Assembly: GCA_934754335.1 (NCBI GenBank)
Contig: CAKVHY010000004.1
Coordinates: 26,583-90,582, forward strand
Source of the DNA: an uncultured Clostridia bacterium
GTDB taxonomy: Bacteria; Bacillota; Clostridia; Christensenellales; UBA1242
Direction of reading: 5' to 3'
DNA length: 64,000 nt
This document shows, in pieces, positions 46,213-55,749 of the stretch (its first letter is position 1; each line of letters begins with the position of its first letter). The notes under the pieces were generated by a model that saw only the letters and a program-made list of their open reading frames with translations, did no database searches and had not been told where the DNA came from. The position numbers were made by a program, and so were the translations under genes.

Positions 46213-47486
46213 TTTATAACTTCCATTCCGCCCATATATTTTCTTAATACTTCTGGAACGATAACTGAGCCATCTGCTTGCAAGTTGTTTTCCAAAACAG
46301 CAATTAATGCTCTGGTGCTTGCTAAAACCGTGTTATTTAAAGTGTGAGCAAAATAATTACCTTTTTCGCCCTTAATCTTAATATTTAATCTTCTTGCCTG
46401 AGCGTCACCCAAAGTGGAACAAGAGCCAACTTCAAAATATTTCTTTTGTCTTGGACTCCATGCTTCAACGTCACAACTCTTAACTTTCAAATCTGCCAAA
46501 TCGCCACTACAACATTCCAAAGTTCTAACAGGAACATTTAAATGACGGAAAATATCTACTGTATAACTCCACATTTTATTATACCAATCCATACTATCTT
46601 CAGGTTTACAGATAACAATCATTTCTTGTTTTTCAAATTGGTGAACTCTATAAATTCCTCTTTCTTCAATTCCATGAGCCCCAACTTCCTTTCTAAAGCA
46701 TGGAGAATAACTGGTCATGGTGATTGGCAACTCGCTTTCTTTAATTGTTTGGTCCTTAAACTTACCAATCATTGAATGTTCGCTTGTACCAATTAAATAT
46801 AAATCTTCGCCTTCGATTTTATACATCATGTTTTCCATTTCTGAAAAACTCATAACGCCATTCACAACGTCGCTTCTAATCATAAAGGGTGGAATACAAT
46901 AAATGAATCCTTTCTCAACCATATAATCTCTAGCATAACAAATCATGGCAGAAACAAGCCTTGCTGGAGCACCCATTAAATAATAGAAACCATTTCCGCT
47001 GGTTCTTCCCGCACTTGCTTTATCTAATCCTGAAAACTTTTCTAGGATATCTGCATGATAAGGAATTTCATAATCGGGAACTTTAGGTTCGCCATACTTT
47101 TGAATCTCCACATTTTCGCTATCGTCTTTGCCAATAGGAACAGATTTATCTATGATTTGAGGAATTTTCATCATAATATTTTTGATTTCAGAAGAGATTT
47201 CGCTTTCTTCTTTTTCAATCTCAGCCACTCTTTCATTATTCTTAACAACTTCGGCTTTAATTGAATTGGCTTCTTCAATCTTCTTTTCTTTCATTAAAGA
47301 ACCAATCTGATTTGAAAGAGTATTTCTCTTTGCCCTTAAAGAATCGCCTTCTTGCTTTAAGGCTCTAACTTTTTCATCTAGTACCAAAACTTTATCAACA
47401 AGTTCAACTTTATCAAATTGGAATTTCTTCTTGATATTTTCCTTAACAAGTTCTGGATTTGTTCTAATAATATTTATATCTATCAT
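46209..47486 (-). CDS. serS: Seryl-tRNA synthetase
   Basis: 425 residues. The N-terminal long coiled coil (about residues 28-105) grips tRNA-Ser. Class II motifs are visible in the catalytic core: IEERGIYRVHQFEKQEM (motif 2) and NTVLASTRALIAVLENN (motif 3). It charges tRNA-Ser with serine. The leader is only 59 nt after a small gene on the same strand, so no room exists for a T-box. It may be co-transcribed with that gene. Confidence 0.98.
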   Translation of the reverse strand: MIDINIIRTNPELVKENIKKKFQFDKVELVDKVLVLDEKVRALKQEGDSLRAKRNTLSNQIGSLMKEKKIEEANSIKAEVVKNNERVAEIEKEESEISSEIKNIMMKIPQIIDKSVPIGKDDSENVEIQKYGEPKVPDYEIPYHADILEKFSGLDKASAGRTSGNGFYYLMGAPARLVSAMICYARDYMVEKGFIYCIPPFMIRSDVVNGVMSFSEMENMMYKIEGEDLYLIGTSEHSMIGKFKDQTIKESELPITMTSYSPCFRKEVGAHGIEERGIYRVHQFEKQEMIVICKPEDSMDWYNKMWSYTVDIFRHLNVPVRTLECCSGDLADLKVKSCDVEAWSPRQKKYFEVGSCSTLGDAQARRLNIKIKGEKGNYFAHTLNNTVLASTRALIAVLENNLQADGSVIVPEVLRKYMGGMEVIK

Positions 47487-47545
47487 AACCTTTACTCCAT
47501 TAATGTTTTATATTTTACCTATATTTTCGAATTTTTGCAAGTTTT

Positions 47546-47845
47546 TTACATAGTAAAAGAATTATTATCTTTATTTTTTGAGTCATTTTTACTATCAATA
47601 AGCCCCATTTCAGATAATTTAATAACTAAAGCACCCAACAAATCCTTTAATTCAACCATCTCAAAGGTTTTTCTAGGAACTTCATTTAATTTGGAATAAG
47701 CCAATAATTCTTTAAAAGGAATATCATCAATACTTGCATATTTTTCACCAATAGCCTTAATAAGGGCTGGCGGAGTACACTTTAAAAGGTTTAATTTTGC
47801 TTCTCTTTCTTCTTCTAAAAACTCTTCAAAACTATCTTTTTTCAT
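47546..47845 (-). CDS. Unknown 99-residue protein upstream of serS
   Basis: The sequence begins with an acidic helix (DSFEEFLEEEREAKLN) and continues with helical stretches (ALIKAIGEKY and ELKDLLGALVIKLSEMGLI). The C-terminus is Asn/Asp/Ser/Lys-rich. No signal peptide or membrane segment. Not recognised. It has ribosome site AAAAGGAAG and may be co-transcribed with serS, 59 nt downstream. Confidence 0.6.
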   Translation of the reverse strand: MKKDSFEEFLEEEREAKLNLLKCTPPALIKAIGEKYASIDDIPFKELLAYSKLNEVPRKTFEMVELKDLLGALVIKLSEMGLIDSKNDSKNKDNNSFTM

Positions 47846-48059
47846 AAAATATCGCTTCCTTTTTATAAGTTTAGCAAATATAAATATTTTTTACAAGATT
47901 TTTTATATTAAATTTTTAAAAGTATAAATTAAGCATTGAATATTTGATTTAATTGGCATATAAAAAAATCCCTATATAAAGCCACTTTTAAAAAAGTTTG
48001 AAAATTTTGAAAAAATTATCTTTTTTCTATTTACTTTTCATCAAATTTGTGATATCATA

Positions 48060-48143
48060 CGGAATATAGATGCTTTGTTTCCACCTGTTCGTGTAGTTTC
48101 CTTATCCAACTTACGAATTAAAAGCATCTATATTTTTTTCCTT
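48060..48143 (+). ncRNA. Putative structured self-terminating small RNA
   Basis: A perfect 14-bp outer stem (AATATAGATGCTTT at 48063-48076 with AAAGCATCTATATT at 48121-48134) encloses 44 nt and is followed by a long T-rich tract. Inside, TTCGTG and AGTT pair with AACT and TACGAA to give a second hairpin with the exposed loop TCCTTATCC (48099-48107). A weak promoter, TTTACT-17-TATCAT, ends ~6 nt before. No coding frame fits. Direction is set by the T-run. It matches no RNA family that I recognise. Confidence 0.55.
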
Positions 48144-48190
48144 TTTTATTTCTTACAAATTGAAAGAAATAAGTAAAAACATTATGAAAG

Positions 48191-48227
48191 AGCAAACAAA
48201 GCACTAGTTATTTTGTTTGCTTTTTTT
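48191..48227 (+). terminator. Second hairpin-terminator upstream of tex
   Basis: AGCAAACAAA (48191-48200) pairs with TTTGTTTGCT (48212-48221), followed by TTTTTTT. It could end a readthrough transcript from the small RNA or act as an attenuator for tex. A weaker helix, ATTTCTT/AAGAAAT, lies at 48148-48171. Confidence 0.7.
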
Positions 48228-48278
48228 GTTCGTATATGCTAACATTTTTATGTTAATCTTAACAAAAGGACCAAAATT

Positions 48279-50447
48279 ATGAATATAGAACAAACTTTAG
48301 CGTATGAATTTAACCTAACTTTAAATCACTCAAATAATATCATTGCCTTAATTGATAGCGGTTGCACAATTCCATTTATTGCAAGATATAGAAAAGAACT
48401 AACAGGTTCTTGCGATGACCAAACTTTGAGAAGTTTTGATGATAGGCTTAAATATTTAAGAAGTTTAGAAAAAAGAAGAGAAGAAGTTTCAAACCTTATT
48501 AGCGAACAAGGAAATATGACCGAAGAGATTGCAAAATCATTAGATAAGGCTTCCACTTTAACAGAAATTGAAGATATCTATAGGCCATTCAAACCTAAGA
48601 GAAAAACAAGGGCAAGCGTGGCTATTCAAAAAGGTTTGCAACCTTTGGCTGATGCGATTCTAAAGCAAGATAAGAATGTGGATTTATTAGAACTTGCGAA
48701 AGAATTTATAAACGTTGAAAACGATGTGAAGAGCGTTGAAGAAGCAATGGCTGGAGCAAAGGACATTGTGGCTGAAGTTATTTCAGATAACGCAAAATTA
48801 AGAAAGATTTTGAGAGAACTTTTAATGAAAAAAGGTTTTATCAATTCTAAAATGGACGAGAAGGGCGAAAATGCTCAAACTTACGAGATGTATGCAAATT
48901 ATTCTTCAGAGATAAACAAGTTGCCTGAGCATAGAGTTTTGGCTATGAACAGGGGCGAAAACGAAAAATGCTTAAAAGTTTCTCTAACTTTAAATGAAGA
49001 ATTGGCTTTGCAGGCTATTTATGATGAATTTATTAAAAAGAATAGCCCATATGAAGAATTATTGAAAGAAATTGCCCAAGATAGTTATGATAGATTAATA
49101 TTCCCTAGCATTGAAAGAGAAGTTAGAAACGAATTAACAGATAAGGCAAACGAACAAGCAATCAAAATGTTTGAAGTAAACCTAAAACCATTATTGATGC
49201 AACCACCTTTAAAGAATAAGGTTATATTAGGATTAGACCCTGCTTATAGAACTGGTTGTAAGATTGCTGTAATTGATGAAAATAGTACGGTTTTGGATAC
49301 CACAGTTATTTATCCAACTCCCCCACAAAATAAGATTGAAGAAGCAGAAATCACTCTTGCAAAACTTATAGATAAAGATAAGGTGGATATAATTTCCATC
49401 GGAAACGGAACTGCTAGCAAAGAAAGTGAAATATTTGTGGCTAACTTAATTAAGAAGTTGAAAAGAAAAGTGGAATATGCGGTTGTAAACGAAGCAGGTG
49501 CGAGCGTTTATAGTGCTTCAAAACTTGGGGCTAAAGAATTCCCAGATTTCGACGTGGCTTTAAGAAGTGCTGTAAGCATTGCTAGAAGATTGCAAGACCC
49601 ATTGGCTGAACTTATTAAGATAGATGTTAAATCTATAGGAGTTGGTCAATATCAGCACGATATGCCTCAAAAAAGGCTTACTGAAGTATTAGACGGAGTG
49701 GTGGAAGATTGCGTTAATAGTGTTGGAGTGGACGTAAACACAGCAAGTCCTAGCCTACTTTCATTCGTGGCTGGACTAAACTCAGGTGTGGCTAAAAATA
49801 TTGAAGATTATAGGAACAAAAACGGAAAGTTTGTTAATAGGGAAGAACTAAAGAAGGTTGACAAACTTGGAGATAAGGCATATGAACAATGTGCAGGTTT
49901 CTTAAGAATTGTGGACGGAGATAATATTCTAGATAACACAGCGGTTCACCCTGAAAGTTATCCTGTGGTTAAAAAACTTCTAAAATATTTTAACCTAACA
50001 AATGAAGATATTAAGAACGGAAACTTGAAGTTGTTGCCAAAGTTGATTGCAGATAAAGGCATTGAGAATGTGGCAAACGAACTTAAAGTTGGTGCGCCAA
50101 CTCTAGAAGATATTGCAAACGAATTGATTAAACCGGGTAGAGATATTCGTGACGAACTTCCAAAACCAATTTTGAAAAGCGAATTACTTTCTCTAAACGA
50201 TTTAAAACCGGGAATGGTCTTGGACGGAGTGGTAAGAAACGTAACAGACTTTGGAGCATTCGTAGATATTTCTGTTCACCAAGATGGATTGGTTCATATT
50301 AGTGAGATTTCTAAGGATTATATAAAACACCCAAGCGAAGTGCTAAAAGTTGGAGATATTGTTATGGTGAAGGTTTTATCAGTGGACCCTGAGAAAAAGA
50401 GAATAGCCCTAACTATCAAAGGCGTGGACGAAGTTAAAGCAGAATAA
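48279..50447 (+). CDS. tex: Tex-like S1 RNA-binding transcription accessory protein
   Basis: 722 residues in the family's usual order: N-terminal helical domain, YqgF/RNase H-like domain (VILGLDPAYRTGCKIAVI), tandem helix-hairpin-helix (VDVNTASPSLLSFVAGL, KVDKLGDKAYEQCAGF), and C-terminal S1 domain (GVVRNVTDFGAFVDI and QDGLVHISEIS). It is a nucleic-acid-binding factor affecting transcription and, in some species, virulence. Ribosome site AAAAGGA. Bidirectional terminator downstream. Confidence 0.96.
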   Translation: MNIEQTLAYEFNLTLNHSNNIIALIDSGCTIPFIARYRKELTGSCDDQTLRSFDDRLKYLRSLEKRREEVSNLISEQGNMTEEIAKSLDKASTLTEIEDIYRPFKPKRKTRASVAIQKGLQPLADAILKQDKNVDLLELAKEFINVENDVKSVEEAMAGAKDIVAEVISDNAKLRKILRELLMKKGFINSKMDEKGENAQTYEMYANYSSEINKLPEHRVLAMNRGENEKCLKVSLTLNEELALQAIYDEFIKKNSPYEELLKEIAQDSYDRLIFPSIEREVRNELTDKANEQAIKMFEVNLKPLLMQPPLKNKVILGLDPAYRTGCKIAVIDENSTVLDTTVIYPTPPQNKIEEAEITLAKLIDKDKVDIISIGNGTASKESEIFVANLIKKLKRKVEYAVVNEAGASVYSASKLGAKEFPDFDVALRSAVSIARRLQDPLAELIKIDVKSIGVGQYQHDMPQKRLTEVLDGVVEDCVNSVGVDVNTASPSLLSFVAGLNSGVAKNIEDYRNKNGKFVNREELKKVDKLGDKAYEQCAGFLRIVDGDNILDNTAVHPESYPVVKKLLKYFNLTNEDIKNGNLKLLPKLIADKGIENVANELKVGAPTLEDIANELIKPGRDIRDELPKPILKSELLSLNDLKPGMVLDGVVRNVTDFGAFVDISVHQDGLVHISEISKDYIKHPSEVLKVGDIVMVKVLSVDPEKKRIALTIKGVDEVKAE

Positions 50448-50472
50448 AAAAATATTTTAATTTAATTAAAGC

Positions 50473-50510
50473 AAAAAACCTTAAGTTGATTTAACTTAAG
50501 GTTTTTTTGC
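50473..50510. terminator. Bidirectional terminator between tex and the surface-protein gene
   Basis: AAACCTTAAGTT (50476-50487) pairs with AACTTAAGGTTT (50493-50504), with T-runs on both strands. Confidence 0.9.
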
Positions 50511-50526
50511 ATCTAACTAAGATGTT

Positions 50527-52567
50527 TTATAAACATTCCCAAGCAAGCCTTGGAAGTGAAATAGTTACCGTTGAACCGTCAATTGTGATGGATTTATTAA
50601 CGAATACCCAACCGCTAGTACTTACACCTGCTGTACCAAACGTCCAGCCTGAATATGTACTTTGATTTTGTAATTGAGCATAGGTTTTTGGAACGCTATT
50701 ATAATTTGCACTAGCACTACCAACTGCATATGACGCACCAGCACCTGTACGGAAATATAGATTTGTATCGGTATTGTTGCCAGCAGATTGTCCTATTATT
50801 CCACCAACTACATTACCTGTCATACTTGGGCTAATATTATAGCAATTTTCAATAGTCGTGCCACCAGCATAACCGATGATTCCGCCACAAGGCTCAGTAT
50901 CAGAAATCACACTACCAACATTATAACAATTCTTGATAATTAGACCTGAAGAGCCACTCGACTCACACACACCAACTATTCCACCCACAGCGATCCGACT
51001 ACCGCCATGATCAACTCCGCCAGCACTTACTTTACCATAATTAACACATTCTTCAATAATTCCACCGGAAGCCCGACCGCAAATCGCTGCACCATTAGAA
51101 GCACCTGTAATCGTTGCATAATTTGCACATTTATATATTCTACTTCCATTGCTCATATAACCTGTCAACCCACTTACATCATCATCGCCACTATAAACCG
51201 TTCCTTTTAATATGATATTTTCTAATTGTCCGTACAAAATACTGCATAAACCAGAAATCCCACTAGGACCATGGGCAATATTCACATTCACAATTAGATT
51301 CTCAATTTTACTTGTAGAAATGCTTGCGTTACCTATACGTCCAAACAATGGCTGACAAGACCAAGACTCTTCCGGATTTAGATAATTTATAGTAAACCCA
51401 TTTCCATCATAAAAACCCAATAAATCCATTGAAGAAGAATTTGTTGGATAACCAGTATCTTCATTATATGCACTCAATGTTATATCCCCCATCTGCTTGA
51501 AATAATACTGATTAGTGGAAGCAAATAATCCTTGGCGGGCATAATAATTGAAATCGCCTTCAGATGCTGTGTCGTCATTCGGACCTGCTGAATAGATTAA
51601 GAATGGATCGGACGCTGTTCCTGTTCCATAAGTTCTCTCTTTCCACTTAGCATAATAATTAACGTTTCCTGTAATCGTGGTTATGAACACAAGGTCTGAT
51701 GAAACTTTATCGCTTTCGTTTGTGGAGTTGTCTTTCAAGTACCAACCTTCAAACTCATAACCATCGTTTATTTCGGCAACAAACTTAACTGTGGAACTTG
51801 TGCTTGTGCTATTAATTATCTCATAACTACAACTTCCGCCAACTGCTGGGCTTCCGCTTGAGGGAGATGAAACAACTGTGAATGTTGTACTTCTTTCAGG
51901 GAAGCCTCCTAGATTGAATTGTCATGCCTAGAGCCAAGTTAAAGGCAGACACATCTTGATTAAAATCTACAATTGAAAATTCTATCTGATAATAGAACAC
52001 CTTACCTGTGGTTAAATTATTTGTACCTGATGGGTTATATGCTGGAATTGAACTCCCGTTAACCGCTGTGGCACTAGATTCATTTACAAGCGAAGAGATA
52101 ATTGCAGAAGAGAACTCATTCTCTGAAACCACTTGGCTATATGGACTTGCATTCTCACCGCCAATTTGCTTATATGTAACTCTAACATTACTTGGAATGT
52201 TACCAACCACTTCACAAGTTAAATATGGATTAGTGTCTATTCCATTATTTCTAATTGCTAAACCAATTACTATTGGCTCTTTTGTAGTTCCATTAAAAGC
52301 CAAAGAACCAAGTTCCCAAGATTTTGTTAATGAGTCATATTCATTATCTGAAATCCTTGTATTGAACGTGGCAACTGGGGTTGTTGAACCTGTAACAACA
52401 CCAACTAGGCTTACGTCAACATCTGTGGCTGTAAAAGAAACTGTTGATGATATGGTCGTGTTTTGAATAGTGGACGCCCAATAACCAACAATCATGATAA
52501 CCGCTAGCATCACCATGGCAGTGCAAGTGGTCACTATTTTAGATAAATACTTAAAACTTCTTCCCAT
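50527..52567 (-). CDS. Surface protein made from two frames joined by a putative +1 frameshift
   Basis: Frame 1 (52567-51896) starts with ribosome site AAGGAGAAAAA and encodes 223 residues: an N-terminal hydrophobic helix (about 11-32), then a beta-sandwich-like domain, ending at TGA. Frame 2 lacks any start near the junction and continues with EFEGWY...YYAKW (a Listeria-Bacteroides repeat-like domain), followed by GLUG-type repeats (GGIVGV, GGIIGY, GGIIGQ) and a C-terminal region, to 50527. Joined at CCC-TGA, it gives 679 residues. Joining by recoding is inferred; a decayed gene is the alternative. No cell-wall sorting motif was seen. Confidence 0.7.
51896..51910 (-). promoter_or_regulatory. 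Candidate programmed +1 frameshift site (prfB-like)
   Basis: On the minus strand the gene reads AGG AGG CTT CCC TGA. A perfect Shine-Dalgarno (51905-51910) is followed by a 3-nt spacer CTT (51902-51904), slip codon CCC (51899-51901) and stop TGA (51896-51898). A +1 slip from CCC to CCT makes the next codon GAA. The prfB site has the same layout (AGGGGG, 3 nt, CTT, TGA). CCC followed by T is a known +1 slippery context. Confidence 0.6.
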
Positions 52568-52778
52568 TTTTTCTCCTTAACAAATTAAGTAGAGATTTCA
52601 CCTTTTATCACACCAAATGGTGCCTATTCTAATTCTATTTTACCATAGAAAATTATTATAGTTAAACAATTTTTAGACAATTTCTTAATTTTTTAATATA
52701 AAATATTAAATTTAAGATTTTTACTTGAATTTGTGAATCTTTATATCTATTCATGCTTCCTTTTATTAGTTTAAACAA
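52568..52778. other. Intergenic region upstream of the surface-protein gene
   Basis: AT-rich stretch. Near the gene it holds a CACCA-AA-TGGTG palindrome (about 52603-52614), a possible regulator site. TAAAAT and TATAAT-like boxes are present, but no promoter with a good spacer stands out. Confidence 0.4.
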
Positions 52779-52804
52779 AAAAGCAGGAAATTAATCCCGC
52801 TTTT
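52778..52804 (-). terminator. Terminator of the CorC-like gene
   Basis: AAAAGCGGGA with TTCCTGCTTTTT on the minus strand, an imperfect stem followed by a T-run. Confidence 0.65.
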
Positions 52805-54182
52805 ATTCACTCTTTTTTAGTTCACCATAATCTACAGTAACTTTAACTTTTCTTATTCTCTTATCTTCTATTTCTATTATTATGAAATGAATCTTAACAG
52901 CCTTTTCAAAATATTCACCAGTTTTCTCATCATGAATTTGATCTATTGAATCCACCACAAATTCCTGATTTTCCTTTGGCAAATTCTCGGCAGATAGTTC
53001 GTACAAGAACCCACCAACGGTTGTGTATTGAGATTCAGGAACATCTTCAATTTCAAGGATATCAAACAAATCTGTAAGTTCCATTTCGGCATCAACTATG
53101 TATTCGTTATTATCTGTTTTTGTAATCATCTCGTTTGCTTCTTCTTCATCGTGCTCGTCATAGATTTCTCCAACCATAGTTTCAAGCGCATCTTCTAAGC
53201 AAACAATTCCGCTCGTTCCACCATATTCGTCTAGAACGATGCCCATATGTTTTTTCTCACTTTGCATTTGCCTAATGATATCATCAACTTTAACATTTTC
53301 ATTTAAATAGATTGGTTCGGTCATGATATCTTCAATCTTAAAATCCGACTTTGCAAACAATTTAGGATAAAAATCTTTTAAGTTTATAATTCCCACAATA
53401 TGGTCTATATCTTCTAAATAAACAGGCAAACGAGAAAACTTTGTTTCTTCAAATACTTTTCTAATATTTTCGAAACTATCATTTTTTTCAACAGCAGAAA
53501 CGTCCACCCTAGGAGTCATGATATCATAAGCAGTTTTATCATTTATAGACAAAACGCTCTGAAATAAATCAGCATCATCACTATTAATAACACCTTCTTC
53601 TTCCATCGTATCAATAATTGTTTCCAATTCGTCTTCCGTTACAGTTGGCAATTTATCTTGATTAGATTTCTTCTGCTTCACAACGCCCTTTTGCAATTTC
53701 GTGAAAAAAAACGAAATTGGAGTTAGGATAATTATCATAAATCTCATGATGCCTGAAAATCTTAAGGCAACAGTTTCTGGATTGTTTTTAGCCAAACTTT
53801 TTGGCAAAATTTCACCAAAAATCAAAATTAATATTGTCATAACAACAGTGTTTAAAATATTTGCAAGCGTTGGATTTGAAATCATATTTGAAAACAAGAA
53901 CGCTGCAATAGTTGTACTTGCAATATTTACAAGGTTATTTCCAACTAAGATTGTTGATAAAGTTTTATCATAATTTTCCGAAATTCTTAAAGCCCTTCTT
54001 GCCCCCTTAACATTATCATCTGCATAATTTCTAAGCCTTATAAGATTACTTGTGGAATAAGCAGTTTCACTAGCAGAAAAGAATGCTGAGAACATGATCA
54101 GAACAATTATGCCTAAAATTAAGCTTATATTTTGCCCTGAAAAGAAATTTGAACTATTTAAAAATCGCGAGAGAGGTACCAC
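52803..54182 (-). CDS. CNNM/CorC (hemolysin C-like) family transporter-related protein
   Basis: 459 residues. A DUF21/CNNM membrane domain (about residues 16-160, with FSAFFSASETAYST) is followed by paired CBS domains (VSAVEKNDSFENIRK and IMTEPIYLNENVKVDDIIRQM) and a C-terminal CorC/HlyC domain (YTTVGGFLYEL). Members are implicated in Mg2+ or Co2+ efflux. Start is a GTG with AAGGAG about 9 nt upstream. Confidence 0.9.
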   Translation of the reverse strand: MVPLSRFLNSSNFFSGQNISLILGIIVLIMFSAFFSASETAYSTSNLIRLRNYADDNVKGARRALRISENYDKTLSTILVGNNLVNIASTTIAAFLFSNMISNPTLANILNTVVMTILILIFGEILPKSLAKNNPETVALRFSGIMRFMIIILTPISFFFTKLQKGVVKQKKSNQDKLPTVTEDELETIIDTMEEEGVINSDDADLFQSVLSINDKTAYDIMTPRVDVSAVEKNDSFENIRKVFEETKFSRLPVYLEDIDHIVGIINLKDFYPKLFAKSDFKIEDIMTEPIYLNENVKVDDIIRQMQSEKKHMGIVLDEYGGTSGIVCLEDALETMVGEIYDEHDEEEANEMITKTDNNEYIVDAEMELTDLFDILEIEDVPESQYTTVGGFLYELSAENLPKENQEFVVDSIDQIHDEKTGEYFEKAVKIHFIIIEIEDKRIRKVKVTVDYGELKKSE

Positions 54183-54284
54183 TTTATTTTACTCCTTACA
54201 ATGGGGTTTGGTATATTTTGATCCCCAATATGTTTAATCATTATATCACAAATTTATGAATTTGTAAAGGTTTAAGCCTTTAAA

Positions 54285-55076
54285 TTAGTTAAAGAACCGT
54301 TTATACACGTCGTTTTTCTTTAAATTTCTAGATTTTGCCACTCTTTTTATGGCTTCGTTTTTATCTATTCCTGATTTAATTAACAAACTATATTCTTCTT
54401 CAATAGATAAATCAGATGCAACTTTTTCAGTTGGTTTTTTAACAATTAAAACAAATTCGCCTTTAGTTAAGCCCAAATATCCATCTTTTAAATTCCCAAA
54501 GATTTTCTCTTCAAACTTTTTAGAAATCTCTCTAACCGCCACATAATCTCTATCACCCAATATTTCATAAAGGTTATTTAAATCCTTTTCCAAACTATGC
54601 GGAGAGATATAAAAAATCAGATTCGTTTGAATATTTTTAAACGGATTTAAAAGATTTTCAATTTCAATTTTTTTATTTGGCAAGAAACCAATAAATGTAA
54701 AAGGTGGCTCAAATCCAGACATCACAAACGCGTTTACAAAAGCACTTGCTCCCGGAATAACCGTGTACTCAATATCGTTTTTTATGCATTCATTTATAAG
54801 AATATTGCCCGGATCTGAAATTCCCGGCATGCCGGCATCTGAAATCAACGCAATTTCTTTGCCCGCTTTCAAATCTTCAATAATTTTATCAACCTTTTCT
54901 TTCTCGTTATACTTATGATATGAATACAATGGCTTTTTAATCTCATAATGATTTAGCAAAGTTAAACTTGTTCTTGTATCTTCACACAAGATATATTCCA
55001 CCTTATTCAAGGTTTCCACTGCTCTAAACGAGAAATCTTTTAAATTACCAATAGGCGTTGCCACTAAATACAACAT
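54285..55076 (-). CDS. rsmI: 16S rRNA (cytidine1402-2'-O)-methyltransferase
   Basis: 263 residues. The N-terminus LYLVATPIGNLKDFSFRAVETL and SDAGMPGISDPG are hallmark RsmI sequences of the tetrapyrrole-methylase fold. It methylates the ribose of C1402 in 16S rRNA. It starts 1 nt after the yabB-like gene and ends the operon holB-ricT-yabB-rsmI. Confidence 0.96.
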   Translation of the reverse strand: MLYLVATPIGNLKDFSFRAVETLNKVEYILCEDTRTSLTLLNHYEIKKPLYSYHKYNEKEKVDKIIEDLKAGKEIALISDAGMPGISDPGNILINECIKNDIEYTVIPGASAFVNAFVMSGFEPPFTFIGFLPNKKIEIENLLNPFKNIQTNLIFYISPHSLEKDLNNLYEILGDRDYVAVREISKKFEEKIFGNLKDGYLGLTKGEFVLIVKKPTEKVASDLSIEEEYSLLIKSGIDKNEAIKRVAKSRNLKKNDVYKRFFN

Positions 55077-55077
55077 A

Positions 55078-55749
55078 TTAATCCACTATAATTTTAATTC
55101 CACAGTTTCCATTAAAAACTGCTTCAACAAAAATTATATTACTTCCTTTTGCTTTCTCAATTTTCAACACTTTTGGCTCGAAGTTATATTTTTTCAAAGT
55201 TTCAAACACTTCCACCAATCTATCTTCTTTATTTGCTATAAAAAACTTTCCGCCATATTTTATAAGTCTACTAGCACTTTCCACAATTTCATCTAGATTT
55301 GTGGAAATCTCATGCCTAGCCAAGGCTTTCTCTCTGCTTTCGTTTATAAGACTACGTTTATTTTTCTTAAAATATGGTGGATTACAAACTATCGTATCAG
55401 CAATGCCTTCGCCTAGAGATTTATATGCATCTTTCAAATCTCCTGTGAAAACTTGCATCTGATCCCCCAAATTATTCATATCAATAGTTCGCTTACACAT
55501 ATTAGCAAGTCTTTCCTGCAACTCCACAAAATAGGTTTTTCCAACCTGATTTTTAGCATGAACTAAAATTCCAACAACTCCGCTTCCGCTACACAAATCC
55601 ACCACAACTCCGCCTTTTTTAACTGTGGCGAAGTTTGCAAGTTTTACAGCATCAGACGTAAAACAATAGCCTTTTTCATTTTGAATTATATATAAATTAT
55701 TAACTTGCAAATCGTCTAATCTTTCGTCTTGTTTTAAAAAATCTGTCAT
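55078..55749 (-). CDS. tRNA1(Val) (adenine-N6)-methyltransferase-like protein (YabB/YfiC)
   Basis: 223 residues, Rossmann-fold methyltransferase with VVDLCSGSGVVGIL for SAM binding and the NPPYFKK catalytic motif of adenine-N6 methyltransferases. The family modifies A37 of a tRNA in E. coli (TrmN6); the Firmicute homologue is YabB. The start overlaps ricT by 4 nt. Confidence 0.9.
   Translation of the reverse strand: MTDFLKQDERLDDLQVNNLYIIQNEKGYCFTSDAVKLANFATVKKGGVVVDLCSGSGVVGILVHAKNQVGKTYFVELQERLANMCKRTIDMNNLGDQMQVFTGDLKDAYKSLGEGIADTIVCNPPYFKKNKRSLINESREKALARHEISTNLDEIVESASRLIKYGGKFFIANKEDRLVEVFETLKKYNFEPKVLKIEKAKGSNIIFVEAVFNGNCGIKIIVD

Noticed and set aside
47487..47545. T-box leader expected before serS
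   Set aside because: Only 59 nt separate serS from the preceding gene, and no T-box sequence or stem is present.
51896..51910. Alternative: AGGAGG as ribosome site for an independent downstream gene
   Set aside because: No ATG, GTG or TTG in frame 2 lies at a usable distance; the first is ~160 nt away at 51738, in the middle of a domain.
52008..52466. 152-residue plus-strand frame inside the surface-protein gene
   Set aside because: It is the antisense shadow of a gene with signal, ribosome site and domain structure.
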